DNA of 64,000 bases, from contig NZ_RJVQ01000001.1 in assembly GCF_003856525.1 (NCBI RefSeq), positions 372,001-436,000 on the forward strand, read 5' to 3'. The notes below the pieces were generated by a model. That model ran no database searches. It worked only from the letters and a program-made list of their open reading frames with translations, and was not told where the DNA came from. Made by a program: the position numbers and the translations under genes. The stretch is from Vibrio viridaestus (GTDB lineage: Bacteria > Pseudomonadota > Gammaproteobacteria > Enterobacterales > Vibrionaceae). Shown piece by piece: positions 17,961 to 25,118 of the stretch (positions within the stretch are counted from its first letter, which is position 1; each line of letters begins with the position of its first letter).

Positions 17961-17977
17961 ATGATATTCATTATCAT
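17961..17977. promoter_or_regulatory. Fur box upstream of vctP
   Basis: ATGATATTCATTATCAT at these positions closely matches the inverted-repeat Fur consensus (GATAATGATTATCATTATC-like). It lies about 26 nt upstream of the vctP start, consistent with iron-dependent repression of the whole operon. Confidence 0.8.
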
Positions 17978-18067
17978 TTCGCTTTCGAGCTAATATACCG
18001 TTAGTCGCATAGTTCAGCAACTCACGTTTATGGGAATTGGCAAAAAAACAGGGGTCTTTACAAGAAT

Positions 18068-18592
18068 TTACAGTTGAATATAAAAACTCGGGTTACTTTC
18101 TAAAAATATCTTATAATCGTTTGATTTATATTCAGATAATTGTGACAAAAGATAACTTGCAGCCGATTCTTGTGAAACTGAAGGATCAACACATACAAGG
18201 TTCGAAACGAGTATTGAGTCTTCCTGGACAGTTACCATTGCAGCAAACACAGGCTGACTATTCCTAAATCCTAAGTACATTGAACATGGTTCTGAGTAAA
18301 TAATCTGCGTAAAAAACTCAATGACTTTTTCTTGATCTGTGGTGAGCGGATACATTTTGCTTTGCAGCACAGCAAAATAGACCGTTAAACGATGGAAGTT
18401 TACAGGGAATACATCAAATAAGACCGTATCATTCATCGTTATCGGAGAATACTCGATAACATCACATAACTCACTGTGTGTTAGCTGAATCTGAAACCCT
18501 TCAACACTTTCTTTTGTTGGGTATTCAACTGTGATATGGCTGCGTAGCCATTCGTTCTTTGCTGTAACAATATCAGTGGCTTCGGTTGTCAT
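18068..18592 (-). CDS. Conserved hypothetical protein, possible GNAT-like C-terminal half
   Basis: I do not recognise this ~174-residue soluble protein with confidence. The ATG at 18592 is a plausible start; a longer version reaching 18691 would add a Cys-rich leader without a clear signal sequence. The C-terminal third (MYLGFRNSQPVFAAMVTVQEDSILVSNLVCVDPS) resembles the central strands of GNAT acetyltransferases, but no acetyl-CoA loop (Q/R-x2-G-x-G/A) is evident. It lies upstream of vctP on the same strand, separated by the Fur box, and is divergent from creA. Its place next to the siderophore importer may be chance. Function unknown. Confidence 0.5.
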   Translation of the reverse strand: MTTEATDIVTAKNEWLRSHITVEYPTKESVEGFQIQLTHSELCDVIEYSPITMNDTVLFDVFPVNFHRLTVYFAVLQSKMYPLTTDQEKVIEFFTQIIYSEPCSMYLGFRNSQPVFAAMVTVQEDSILVSNLVCVDPSVSQESAASYLLSQLSEYKSNDYKIFLESNPSFYIQL

Positions 18593-18759
18593 GGAGTTCT
18601 CGTAAGATGAATAACGGCGTAAGGATATACCGCTCGAACAAGGGTTACAAGTTGTGAGCAAAGAACACCCTATATTTAAGACAGGAAGCAATTCACTGAA
18701 AAGCGTAATAAATTTATAGTATTATGCTGGTATAAATTTAAGCTCAGACGGAGACAATT

Positions 18760-19236
18760 ATGCTTAAAAAGTTAGCTTTAGTTGCTGCACTTGCAACCGC
18801 TTTAACCGCTTGTGATAAGAATGAAGTCGGCGATGTAAGCCTTGGCGTATTTACAACTCAGGATATTAAAATCGATCTTTTGACCGATCCTATCGTTACT
18901 GGCGTAACATGCCATATTGCAAGCATAGAAGATAATCTTAGCTTAGCTGATCCTTCTGACTCATCAATCGCTTGTCGTCAAACGGGTGAGATAACGGCTG
19001 AAATGATAAAGAATATTGATAAATCTAGCTCTGGTGAAGTGGTATTTAAAAAGTCAAAAAGCGTCTTTTTCAAATCCATGAAAATTCGTCGTATATTCGA
19101 TGCCAAAACTCAAACGTTAATGTATGTCGCCTACTCAACGAAAGAAACATCGGGCAGTTTTAAACATAGCCTTTCTACCGTTCCGCTGTGGGGAACTGCA
19201 GCGTACGTAAATAATGATGCAGCGCCTGAACAGTAA
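18760..19236 (+). CDS. creA: CreA family lipoprotein
   Basis: The 158-residue protein matches the CreA family, small periplasmic or envelope proteins of unknown biochemical role encoded in many proteobacteria. Residues 1-18 form a lipoprotein signal with lipobox LTAC and Cys18 as the lipidated residue. The rest shows family motifs: GVFTTQDIKID, DPIVTGVTCHIA near residue 45, SIACRQTGEI, VFFKSMKIRRIFD, and the C-terminal VPLWG near 145. E. coli CreA sits beside creBCD, but no such genes are near here. It is monocistronic, divergent from the preceding unknown gene, with GGAG just upstream of the start. Confidence 0.92.
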   Translation: MLKKLALVAALATALTACDKNEVGDVSLGVFTTQDIKIDLLTDPIVTGVTCHIASIEDNLSLADPSDSSIACRQTGEITAEMIKNIDKSSSGEVVFKKSKSVFFKSMKIRRIFDAKTQTLMYVAYSTKETSGSFKHSLSTVPLWGTAAYVNNDAAPEQ

Positions 19237-19460
19237 CATATTCATGTAATCGATTGAGTTTTGTGAATTTTAGATGAGAGTAATGTTTTTTTGGTAAAAT
19301 AATGCTCAGTTAGCGAGATTAGCTATTGATTAAATCATCAATTTTATTCATTCTGTATAAAGTTACCCTGTAAGGTTTTCGACGAGTAACCGATATTGAT
19401 CAAACGGGATCTTCAAAAAGGACTTTGAAGAGAATAAAGGCTAATTAACGATAAGACAGT

Positions 19461-21212
19461 ATGATTCAACCTAACGCGAGACATCTAAAGATCGTTGATT
19501 CAAACGATAGCGAGAACAGTGGTAAGCCAATGACGCATAAATCTCGCCTACTTAATGTGTTTGATGCATGCCAGGAAGGCTTCTTTCATATCGATTCTAA
19601 AGGCAGTGTTACTTTATACAACCAAGAATTTTATAAGCAGTTCGGAATAAATTCACAACATATTCATCTAAGCGAATGGTACCATCGCGTCCATGAAGAA
19701 GATGCCGATCTCGTTAAGCTGAAAATTGATATAGGGCTTCTAGAAGAAGGTCAGCGTCTTTCCAGCCATTACCGGATGTTAGACACCAGTGGTGAATACG
19801 TTTGGATTGAACGCAACGCCGTTTGTCTGCTTGAAAATGGTGAAAAGTACATCGTCGGTCATCACCGTGATATTTCAGACAAGAAAAAGATCGAATCATT
19901 TTTAAACAACACCGCATTTTACGATTCCTTTTCAGGTTTGTTTAATCTAAGAAAGCTATTCTTGGACATCGATGCTCTCAAGAGTCAGAAAGAAACGTTT
20001 AATATTGTTTATATTAAAATTGGTAACTTACAATCGATGCCCGATGAGCTGAGCAGTGGCTTGGTGACAGATATTGTCAATAACCTCAAAATAGCAACAC
20101 TTTCGTTCGCCGATTACTCTCCAACCTTATATCGAATCAACATGAGTGATTACGCTGTCCTGATGCAACGCTCTGACTCTATTGCTCCTATCGTTAAAGC
20201 CTGTTTTGAAACGTCCTCCGACTATGGCGAATTGATGTATGAGCAGGGACACTTGCTAGCCAATAAGTTAAGTTTTGGGATCTATCCTGATACAGGTCAA
20301 GAGCTGGATAGTGATGAGATAGTGAGCTTGGCTTCAAGAACTTGCTTATATGCGGCTCAGTCAAAATCGACACATATAGAGGTGTATCATGGAAATACGC
20401 AAAGCCGTATTGACCGATTCTTCTATATCGAAAATGAATTAAAAAACGTTCTCAGAGACAGAAAATTATCGGTTAAGTACCATCCAATTATATGTGCGCA
20501 AACAGGTAACGTTCAAAGCTTCGAAGCGTTAGCTCGTTGGAAGTCACCTTCTTTCGGTCATATCTTTCCTGATGAATTTATTCCTGTCGCGGAACAAAAA
20601 GGACTGATAGTCGAACTGGGCTACATCGTGTTTGAGAAAGCCTGCCATTTTATCAAGCAGTATAACGACAGTAATGGCAGTAATATTTCGATTAATATTA
20701 ATGTATCCGTACTGCAGTTACTCAATAAAAACTTCCCAGACAACATTCGTAAGATGGCCACACAGATTGGCTTGTCGCCCGCGAATATAGTCTTGGAAAT
20801 GACAGAAACCTTCCTGCTCGATGAAAATAAAAACGCCAGAGATCAGCTTAAGCTTCTCAAAAACATGGGCTTCACACTCTCACTTGACGACTTTGGCGCG
20901 GGCTTTAGCTCCGTCAATAGCTTTTTTGATTTCGCGTTTAATCAGATCAAGATTGACCGTACTTTTGCGATGAAAGCCATCGCAGATGAGGCATCTAGCC
21001 AATATTTAGAGTTTCTTGTCGGTCTCTGTAAATCAAAAAATATCAGTGTCGTCATTGAAGGTATCGAAGACAGCCAAATGATGAACAAATTCTGCGATAT
21101 GGGCGCTGGATTATTGCAAGGTTACTGGTTTGCCAAGCCATTATCGATAGCTAGTGCCTTCTATTACAACCCAACAGAGACAGCAAAGTTACTTCAGGAA
21201 AATCGTAAATAA
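19461..21212 (+). CDS. PAS - degenerate GGDEF - EAL c-di-GMP phosphodiesterase
   Basis: The 583-residue soluble protein begins with a PAS/PAC sensor (about 28-145: LLNVFDACQEGFFHID, VGHHRDIS). A GGDEF-fold domain without the GGDEF signature follows (SDYAVLMQRS at the corresponding place). The C-terminal EAL domain has its catalytic residues: FEALARW near 353, INVSVLQ, LEMTET, DDFGAG near 476, IKIDRTF, IEGIED and QGYWFAKP. It should degrade c-di-GMP under control of the PAS domain, possibly with GTP or c-di-GMP sensing by the degenerate domain. A diguanylate cyclase follows on the same strand after 66 bp, suggesting paired opposing activities. The ribosome binding site is weak. Confidence 0.88.
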   Translation: MIQPNARHLKIVDSNDSENSGKPMTHKSRLLNVFDACQEGFFHIDSKGSVTLYNQEFYKQFGINSQHIHLSEWYHRVHEEDADLVKLKIDIGLLEEGQRLSSHYRMLDTSGEYVWIERNAVCLLENGEKYIVGHHRDISDKKKIESFLNNTAFYDSFSGLFNLRKLFLDIDALKSQKETFNIVYIKIGNLQSMPDELSSGLVTDIVNNLKIATLSFADYSPTLYRINMSDYAVLMQRSDSIAPIVKACFETSSDYGELMYEQGHLLANKLSFGIYPDTGQELDSDEIVSLASRTCLYAAQSKSTHIEVYHGNTQSRIDRFFYIENELKNVLRDRKLSVKYHPIICAQTGNVQSFEALARWKSPSFGHIFPDEFIPVAEQKGLIVELGYIVFEKACHFIKQYNDSNGSNISININVSVLQLLNKNFPDNIRKMATQIGLSPANIVLEMTETFLLDENKNARDQLKLLKNMGFTLSLDDFGAGFSSVNSFFDFAFNQIKIDRTFAMKAIADEASSQYLEFLVGLCKSKNISVVIEGIEDSQMMNKFCDMGAGLLQGYWFAKPLSIASAFYYNPTETAKLLQENRK

Positions 21213-21278
21213 ACGTTAATATCACTGTCATATCGCTAGTGTAAGATATTGAGATGCTTCGTTTTTATTTATTGAATA

Positions 21279-22544
21279 ATGCTAACCCACCCGACGACGG
21301 TTTCTCGTTCTTCAGCCAATATTGAACTAAAGTGCCTCATAGCAACGTTATTGATCATTTTTGTGTTTAATACTCCTATTAGTTTCTTAAAATCGAGCAA
21401 ACTGAGAGGAATGGAAAGCAATCTTAGCTTATCGGCTACAGTATTAAATGAACGCTTTAATATACTTCGGTACCTAATAGTTCAAACTCCGTATCAATGC
21501 AGCCTAAATCTATCTGTACACTCTTCTTTTAACGGTACCGAACATCTTTTTGGTTTTATCGAAGGCATTCAACGAAACAAGGTAATACATCAAAATCAAA
21601 GCTGCTCCAAGGAAACTCCGTCTACGTTATCAGTAAGTACCCTATACATACCTAACTTAAATAAGATCAAGATAATTCAACCAGAATGCATTGATCAGCG
21701 CGTTCAGTCTACGCTAAGCATGACTCTAAATTTAGAAAGGTTAATGTCCTTCCGACAAAATGACGTTGTTTTGGCAAATTTTGAAGGTCACGTCATGAGC
21801 CATAAGAGAACTGAAATGCTCTCTGGCATTAGCCTAAAACGTCAATATCCGAAACTTTGGGAATCCATCACAGTGGCACAAAAGTCGTCTTTTTCTGTTA
21901 GTGATAATAACGTAACGGCTTTGGTTCATCGCATCGAGTTTATCGGTGGACAGCATTTTTATCTGATTAAGATAGTTAATGACGATGATCTTATTCCACC
22001 CTACTTCTATATCGTCATTGTTCTTTTGTCTTTATTTCTTGGTGGCGGTTATTATTTATCACAGCTTCTGAAAGAGAAAAATACACTGAAAAAACTCAGC
22101 TATACCGACCAATTATCCGGCTTACATAACCGACACTACCTCAGCGAAATTAGTAGGCGACTCGCTTGTGATAAGCGCTATCATCTCTGTATTTTCGATA
22201 TTGATCACTTCAAACGAGTGAACGATAAGTATGGACATGATATCGGTGATCAGGTCATTAAACGCGTTGCAGATGTACTTAAGAGCCAAATGAAAATGGG
22301 TGATATGGCCTTTAGGATTGGTGGAGAAGAGTTTCTGGTGATCATGAAAGTCGATTCAAGAGAAGTGGCAATACATCGAGTTGAGCGTATTAGAAAAATG
22401 GTCCAAGAGTTACCACAAAAACCATCCGTGTCTATTTCCGGTGGGCTTTGTTGTATCAATCGTCCGATAGAGGAAGTCATTAAATGTGCTGACGCCCAAC
22501 TCTATCAAGCCAAACAGAGTGGGCGTAATATTATTGTCTGCTAA
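21279..22544 (+). CDS. Membrane-anchored diguanylate cyclase (GGEEF)
   Basis: The 421-residue protein has an N-terminal membrane helix (about 17-37), a periplasmic sensor region to about 240, a second helix (about 243-263) and a cytoplasmic GGDEF domain. The active site GGEEF lies near residue 348 with FDIDHFKRVNDKYGHDIGD upstream, so cyclase activity is expected (2 GTP to c-di-GMP). The inhibitory I-site RxxD is replaced by KMGD, so product inhibition may be weakened. The start at 21279 is chosen to retain the first helix, though no good Shine-Dalgarno sequence is seen. It follows a phosphodiesterase gene, and its stop codon overlaps that of the convergent gcvT. Confidence 0.88.
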   Translation: MLTHPTTVSRSSANIELKCLIATLLIIFVFNTPISFLKSSKLRGMESNLSLSATVLNERFNILRYLIVQTPYQCSLNLSVHSSFNGTEHLFGFIEGIQRNKVIHQNQSCSKETPSTLSVSTLYIPNLNKIKIIQPECIDQRVQSTLSMTLNLERLMSFRQNDVVLANFEGHVMSHKRTEMLSGISLKRQYPKLWESITVAQKSSFSVSDNNVTALVHRIEFIGGQHFYLIKIVNDDDLIPPYFYIVIVLLSLFLGGGYYLSQLLKEKNTLKKLSYTDQLSGLHNRHYLSEISRRLACDKRYHLCIFDIDHFKRVNDKYGHDIGDQVIKRVADVLKSQMKMGDMAFRIGGEEFLVIMKVDSREVAIHRVERIRKMVQELPQKPSVSISGGLCCINRPIEEVIKCADAQLYQAKQSGRNIIVC

Positions 22545-23674
22545 CCGCGGTAGTAACGCTGTGGAACAAACGGCATTTTTTCCACGGTCATTGGTAGTTT
22601 TTTACCACGAACATCGGCAAATACCTCAGTACCTAACGTCGCAAATTCAGCCTTAATATAAGCCATGGATACAGGCTTGTCGGCAGTCGGTCCCGCTGTA
22701 CCACTGGTGACTAAGCCGATAAGCTGGTCCTTATCATCAAATAGCTCGGTGCCTTCACGTACTGGTGCTTTTGTAGAGCCAATCAAACCCACACGTTTCC
22801 TGCTAACTTCTTTAGTTTCGATTTGCTGCAAAATGATATCGGCTCCCGGAAATCCACCCTCTCGTGCACCACCTTTGCGGCGAACGGCGCTGATAGCCCA
22901 AAGCAGGCTCGCTTCTACTGGCGTTGTTGTTTGGTCGAGATCATGTCCGTACAAACAAAGGCCACACTCAAGCCTTAATGAGTCACGAGCGCCAAGCCCA
23001 ATCCACTCGACCTCACTGTGCTCAATCAATTTAGAGGCTAAGTCTTTGGCTTGACTGGTTGGGACAGAGATTTCATATCCATCTTCTCCGGTATAACCAC
23101 TTCGGCTGACGATACATTCGATACCATCAAGAGCGATACACTTCACATCCATAAAGACCATATCTACTACGTCAGGATTAAATTCTTTCAAGATCTCCGC
23201 TGCTTTAGGTCCCTGCAACGCAAGTAATGCACGATCGCTTAACTCTTCCAGTTTCACTCCAGAAGGCAATTGACCTTTTAGGTGAGCGATATCTTGTTCT
23301 TTGCACGCTGCGTTAACGACAACAAACAGGCTGTCACCCAAGTTAGCGACCATCAAATCGTCCAGAATTCCGCCCTGCTCATTGGTAAACAAGGCGTATT
23401 TTTGCTTATGGACCGGAAGGTCAATGATATCGACGGGAACTAAGGTCTCAAGAAACTCAGCGGCACCGTCTCCCGATAGAAGCAACTGCCCCATATGAGA
23501 CACGTCAAAAAGACCAGCTGCGTTACGTGTATGCAGATGCTCTTTCTTAACGCCCAGCTTGTACTGAACAGGCATACTATAGCCAGCAAAAGGAACCATC
23601 TTAGCACCAGCATCAATATGAAGGTCATAAAGTGGTGTATATAACAAAGCTCCCTGTTCAATAGGTTCAGCCAT
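22541..23674 (-). CDS. gcvT: Glycine cleavage system T protein (aminomethyltransferase)
   Basis: GcvT transfers the methylene group from the aminomethyl-lipoyl arm of the H protein to tetrahydrofolate, releasing ammonia. The 377-residue product begins MAEPIEQG at 23674, with GGAG upstream; the open frame extends further but without homology. Recognisable features are TPLYDLHIDAGAKMVPFAGYSMPVQY near residue 15, GLFDVSHMGQ, the folate-binding GYTGEDGYEI near 195 and LGARDSLRLECGLCLYG near 230. It is encoded opposite to gcvH and gcvP with the XRE-cupin regulator between. Its promoter carries half-sites resembling the operator before gcvH. The stop overlaps that of the convergent GGDEF gene. Confidence 0.96.
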   Translation of the reverse strand: MAEPIEQGALLYTPLYDLHIDAGAKMVPFAGYSMPVQYKLGVKKEHLHTRNAAGLFDVSHMGQLLLSGDGAAEFLETLVPVDIIDLPVHKQKYALFTNEQGGILDDLMVANLGDSLFVVVNAACKEQDIAHLKGQLPSGVKLEELSDRALLALQGPKAAEILKEFNPDVVDMVFMDVKCIALDGIECIVSRSGYTGEDGYEISVPTSQAKDLASKLIEHSEVEWIGLGARDSLRLECGLCLYGHDLDQTTTPVEASLLWAISAVRRKGGAREGGFPGADIILQQIETKEVSRKRVGLIGSTKAPVREGTELFDDKDQLIGLVTSGTAGPTADKPVSMAYIKAEFATLGTEVFADVRGKKLPMTVEKMPFVPQRYYRG

Positions 23675-23716
23675 AGTGTTCTCCGTAATTTGTCCGTAAA
23701 TAAGTGTAGATACCGC

Positions 23717-23731
23717 GTTTCTTATGTTTCC
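23717..23731. promoter_or_regulatory. Candidate operator half-sites upstream of gcvT
   Basis: GTTTCTTATGTTTCC resembles the left half of the palindrome TTTCCTATAGGAAA found before gcvH, with a second TTTCC in direct orientation. It lies about 45 nt upstream of the gcvT start and may be bound by the XRE-cupin regulator. Confidence 0.4.
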
Positions 23732-23824
23732 AATAATAAACAAAACAGACAAAATAACCAACTATTAACATAAATAGACGGAGCTTTATCATATTAAACA
23801 GAGGTAACCGTATAATATACGTAC

Positions 23825-23847
23825 AAAAAAGCGCCATTTAAGGCGCT
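23825..23847 (-). terminator. Terminator after the XRE-cupin regulator
   Basis: AGCGCC pairs with GGCGCT around a 6-nt loop on the minus strand, followed by a run of Ts. It separates the regulator from gcvT. Confidence 0.8.
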
Positions 23848-23875
23848 CAAACTAATATTTGTTTACTTTAGGAAA

Positions 23876-24499
23876 CTACTTCGCCGTTACCCACAATATG
23901 ACAGCATCCTCTTCACTGGCAGAAACCAGCATATGTCCCATGGTTGCATCATAGTAAACGCTATCACCTTCTGCCATTTTGACCGGTTCATAAAATTCAG
24001 TGTAAAGAAGAATTTCACCAGAAAGCACCAAAAGAAATTCTTCTCCGTCATGCCTGACCCAATCATTATATTCCTCGAACCTACGAGCTCTAACGGTGGT
24101 TTTGAAAGGCATCATCTTTTTATTCGACAGTTGTGTCGCGAGCAACTCATGTTCATAAGTGGGAGTTGGATGAGGCTTACCCTGTTGAGACCGCGTAAGA
24201 TCCCGACGGCCTGAAGCGGCAATTTTCTTAGGTGGCTCAAACAGTTGCGGCATATTTATCTGCAATCCAGTTGCAAGTTTCTGCATTGCCTGAAACGTAG
24301 GGGAAATTTGCTCATTCTCTATTTTACTTAGTGTTGAACGAGCCAAACCGGTTTTGTGACTAGCTTCTTCTAAAGTCAATCCAAGGTTAGTTCGTATCTC
24401 TTTAATACGCTCACCGAGCTTAAGTGGCTCAATATTTTTCTCTGCTGAATCCTTAGCAAGTAATAAAGAGGGGTAATCGTCCAACATGTCATCACGCAT
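23876..24499 (-). CDS. XRE-family regulator with C-terminal cupin domain (gcv regulator)
   Basis: The 207-residue protein has a helix-turn-helix domain near residues 27-80 (LGLTLEEASHKTGLARSTLSKIE) and a cupin sensor domain near 125-207 (HDGEEFLLVLSGEILLYTE). This XRE-cupin architecture is typical of one-component regulators of amino-acid, polyamine or aldehyde metabolism. Its place between gcvT and gcvHP makes it the likely regulator of glycine cleavage, sensing glycine or a related metabolite through the cupin (inference). The palindrome TTTCCTATAGGAAA lies before gcvH, and TTTCCTATA lies just upstream of its own start, overlapping the ribosome binding site, consistent with autoregulation. 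A terminator follows the gene. Confidence 0.85.
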   Translation of the reverse strand: MRDDMLDDYPSLLLAKDSAEKNIEPLKLGERIKEIRTNLGLTLEEASHKTGLARSTLSKIENEQISPTFQAMQKLATGLQINMPQLFEPPKKIAASGRRDLTRSQQGKPHPTPTYEHELLATQLSNKKMMPFKTTVRARRFEEYNDWVRHDGEEFLLVLSGEILLYTEFYEPVKMAEGDSVYYDATMGHMLVSASEEDAVILWVTAK

Positions 24500-24507
24500 G
24501 CGTTTTT

Positions 24508-24516
24508 TTTCCTATA
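24508..24516. promoter_or_regulatory. Candidate autoregulatory half-site of the XRE-cupin gene
   Basis: TTTCCTATA is identical to the left nine bases of the gcvH palindrome. On the minus strand it contains the AGGA that serves as the Shine-Dalgarno sequence of the regulator gene, so binding there could block transcription or translation. Confidence 0.4.
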
Positions 24517-24608
24517 CTCGTAATGTTACTGGTGAATATTGTGGCATGAATTTCCCGCCATAGAAATATAGCCTAATTTGAAAACATAACACACTCAAGA
24601 TAAATAAG

Positions 24609-24622
24609 TTTCCTATAGGAAA
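24609..24622. promoter_or_regulatory. Operator palindrome upstream of gcvH
   Basis: TTTCCTATAGGAAA is a perfect 14-bp palindrome, with a further TTTCC at 24636-24640. It lies about 75 nt before the gcvH start in the region divergent from the XRE-cupin regulator, the natural place for that regulator to bind. Confidence 0.65.
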
Positions 24623-24695
24623 TTTTAATTGAATGTTTCCTCAAGACTCGTTATGTTATCGCCTTGTTGCTTTTCTTATTTTCGGAGATTAAAAA

Positions 24696-25076
24696 ATGGA
24701 CATGACACTAAAGTTTACGGACAGCCATGAGTGGGTTAAAGACAATGGCGATGGCACTGTAACAATCGGTATTTCAGAGCACGCACAAGAAATGTTGGGT
24801 GATGTTGTATTCGTTGAATTACCAGAAGTGGGGAACGAAATCGAAGTCGGAGACAGTTTTTCACTAGTTGAATCCGTTAAAGCGGCATCTGACATTTACG
24901 CACCAGTATCAGGCGAGATCGTTGAAATCAACGAAGAACTCTCGGACAGCCCAGAACAAATAAACGAAGCACCTTATGAAGGTGGGTGGATAGCTAAAGT
25001 TAAAATGTCTGATCCTAGTGAATTAGATAACTTAAAAGAAGCGGCAGCTTACTTAGACTCAATCGAAGACGAATAA
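24696..25076 (+). CDS. gcvH: Glycine cleavage system H protein
   Basis: GcvH is the lipoyl carrier that shuttles the aminomethyl intermediate between the P, T and L proteins. The 126-residue length is standard. The lipoylation site is Lys62 in ESVKAASD, and the N-terminal FTDSHEWV and C-terminal GGWIAKVK segments are conserved. The ATG at 24696 follows GGAG. It heads a gcvH-gcvP operon, with gcvP beginning 42 bp downstream, under a promoter containing the TTTCCTATAGGAAA palindrome. Unlike some Vibrio genomes, no glyA lies between gcvH and gcvP. Confidence 0.97.
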   Translation: MDMTLKFTDSHEWVKDNGDGTVTIGISEHAQEMLGDVVFVELPEVGNEIEVGDSFSLVESVKAASDIYAPVSGEIVEINEELSDSPEQINEAPYEGGWIAKVKMSDPSELDNLKEAAAYLDSIEDE

Positions 25077-25118
25077 GCCTCATAAAATTATCTTAGTAAG
25101 TTGTAAAGGTACGGAAAC

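Noticed and set aside
23675-24695. Glycine riboswitch before gcvT or gcvH
   Set aside because: I saw no tandem aptamer-like conserved core or expression platform; the regions hold the XRE-type sites instead.
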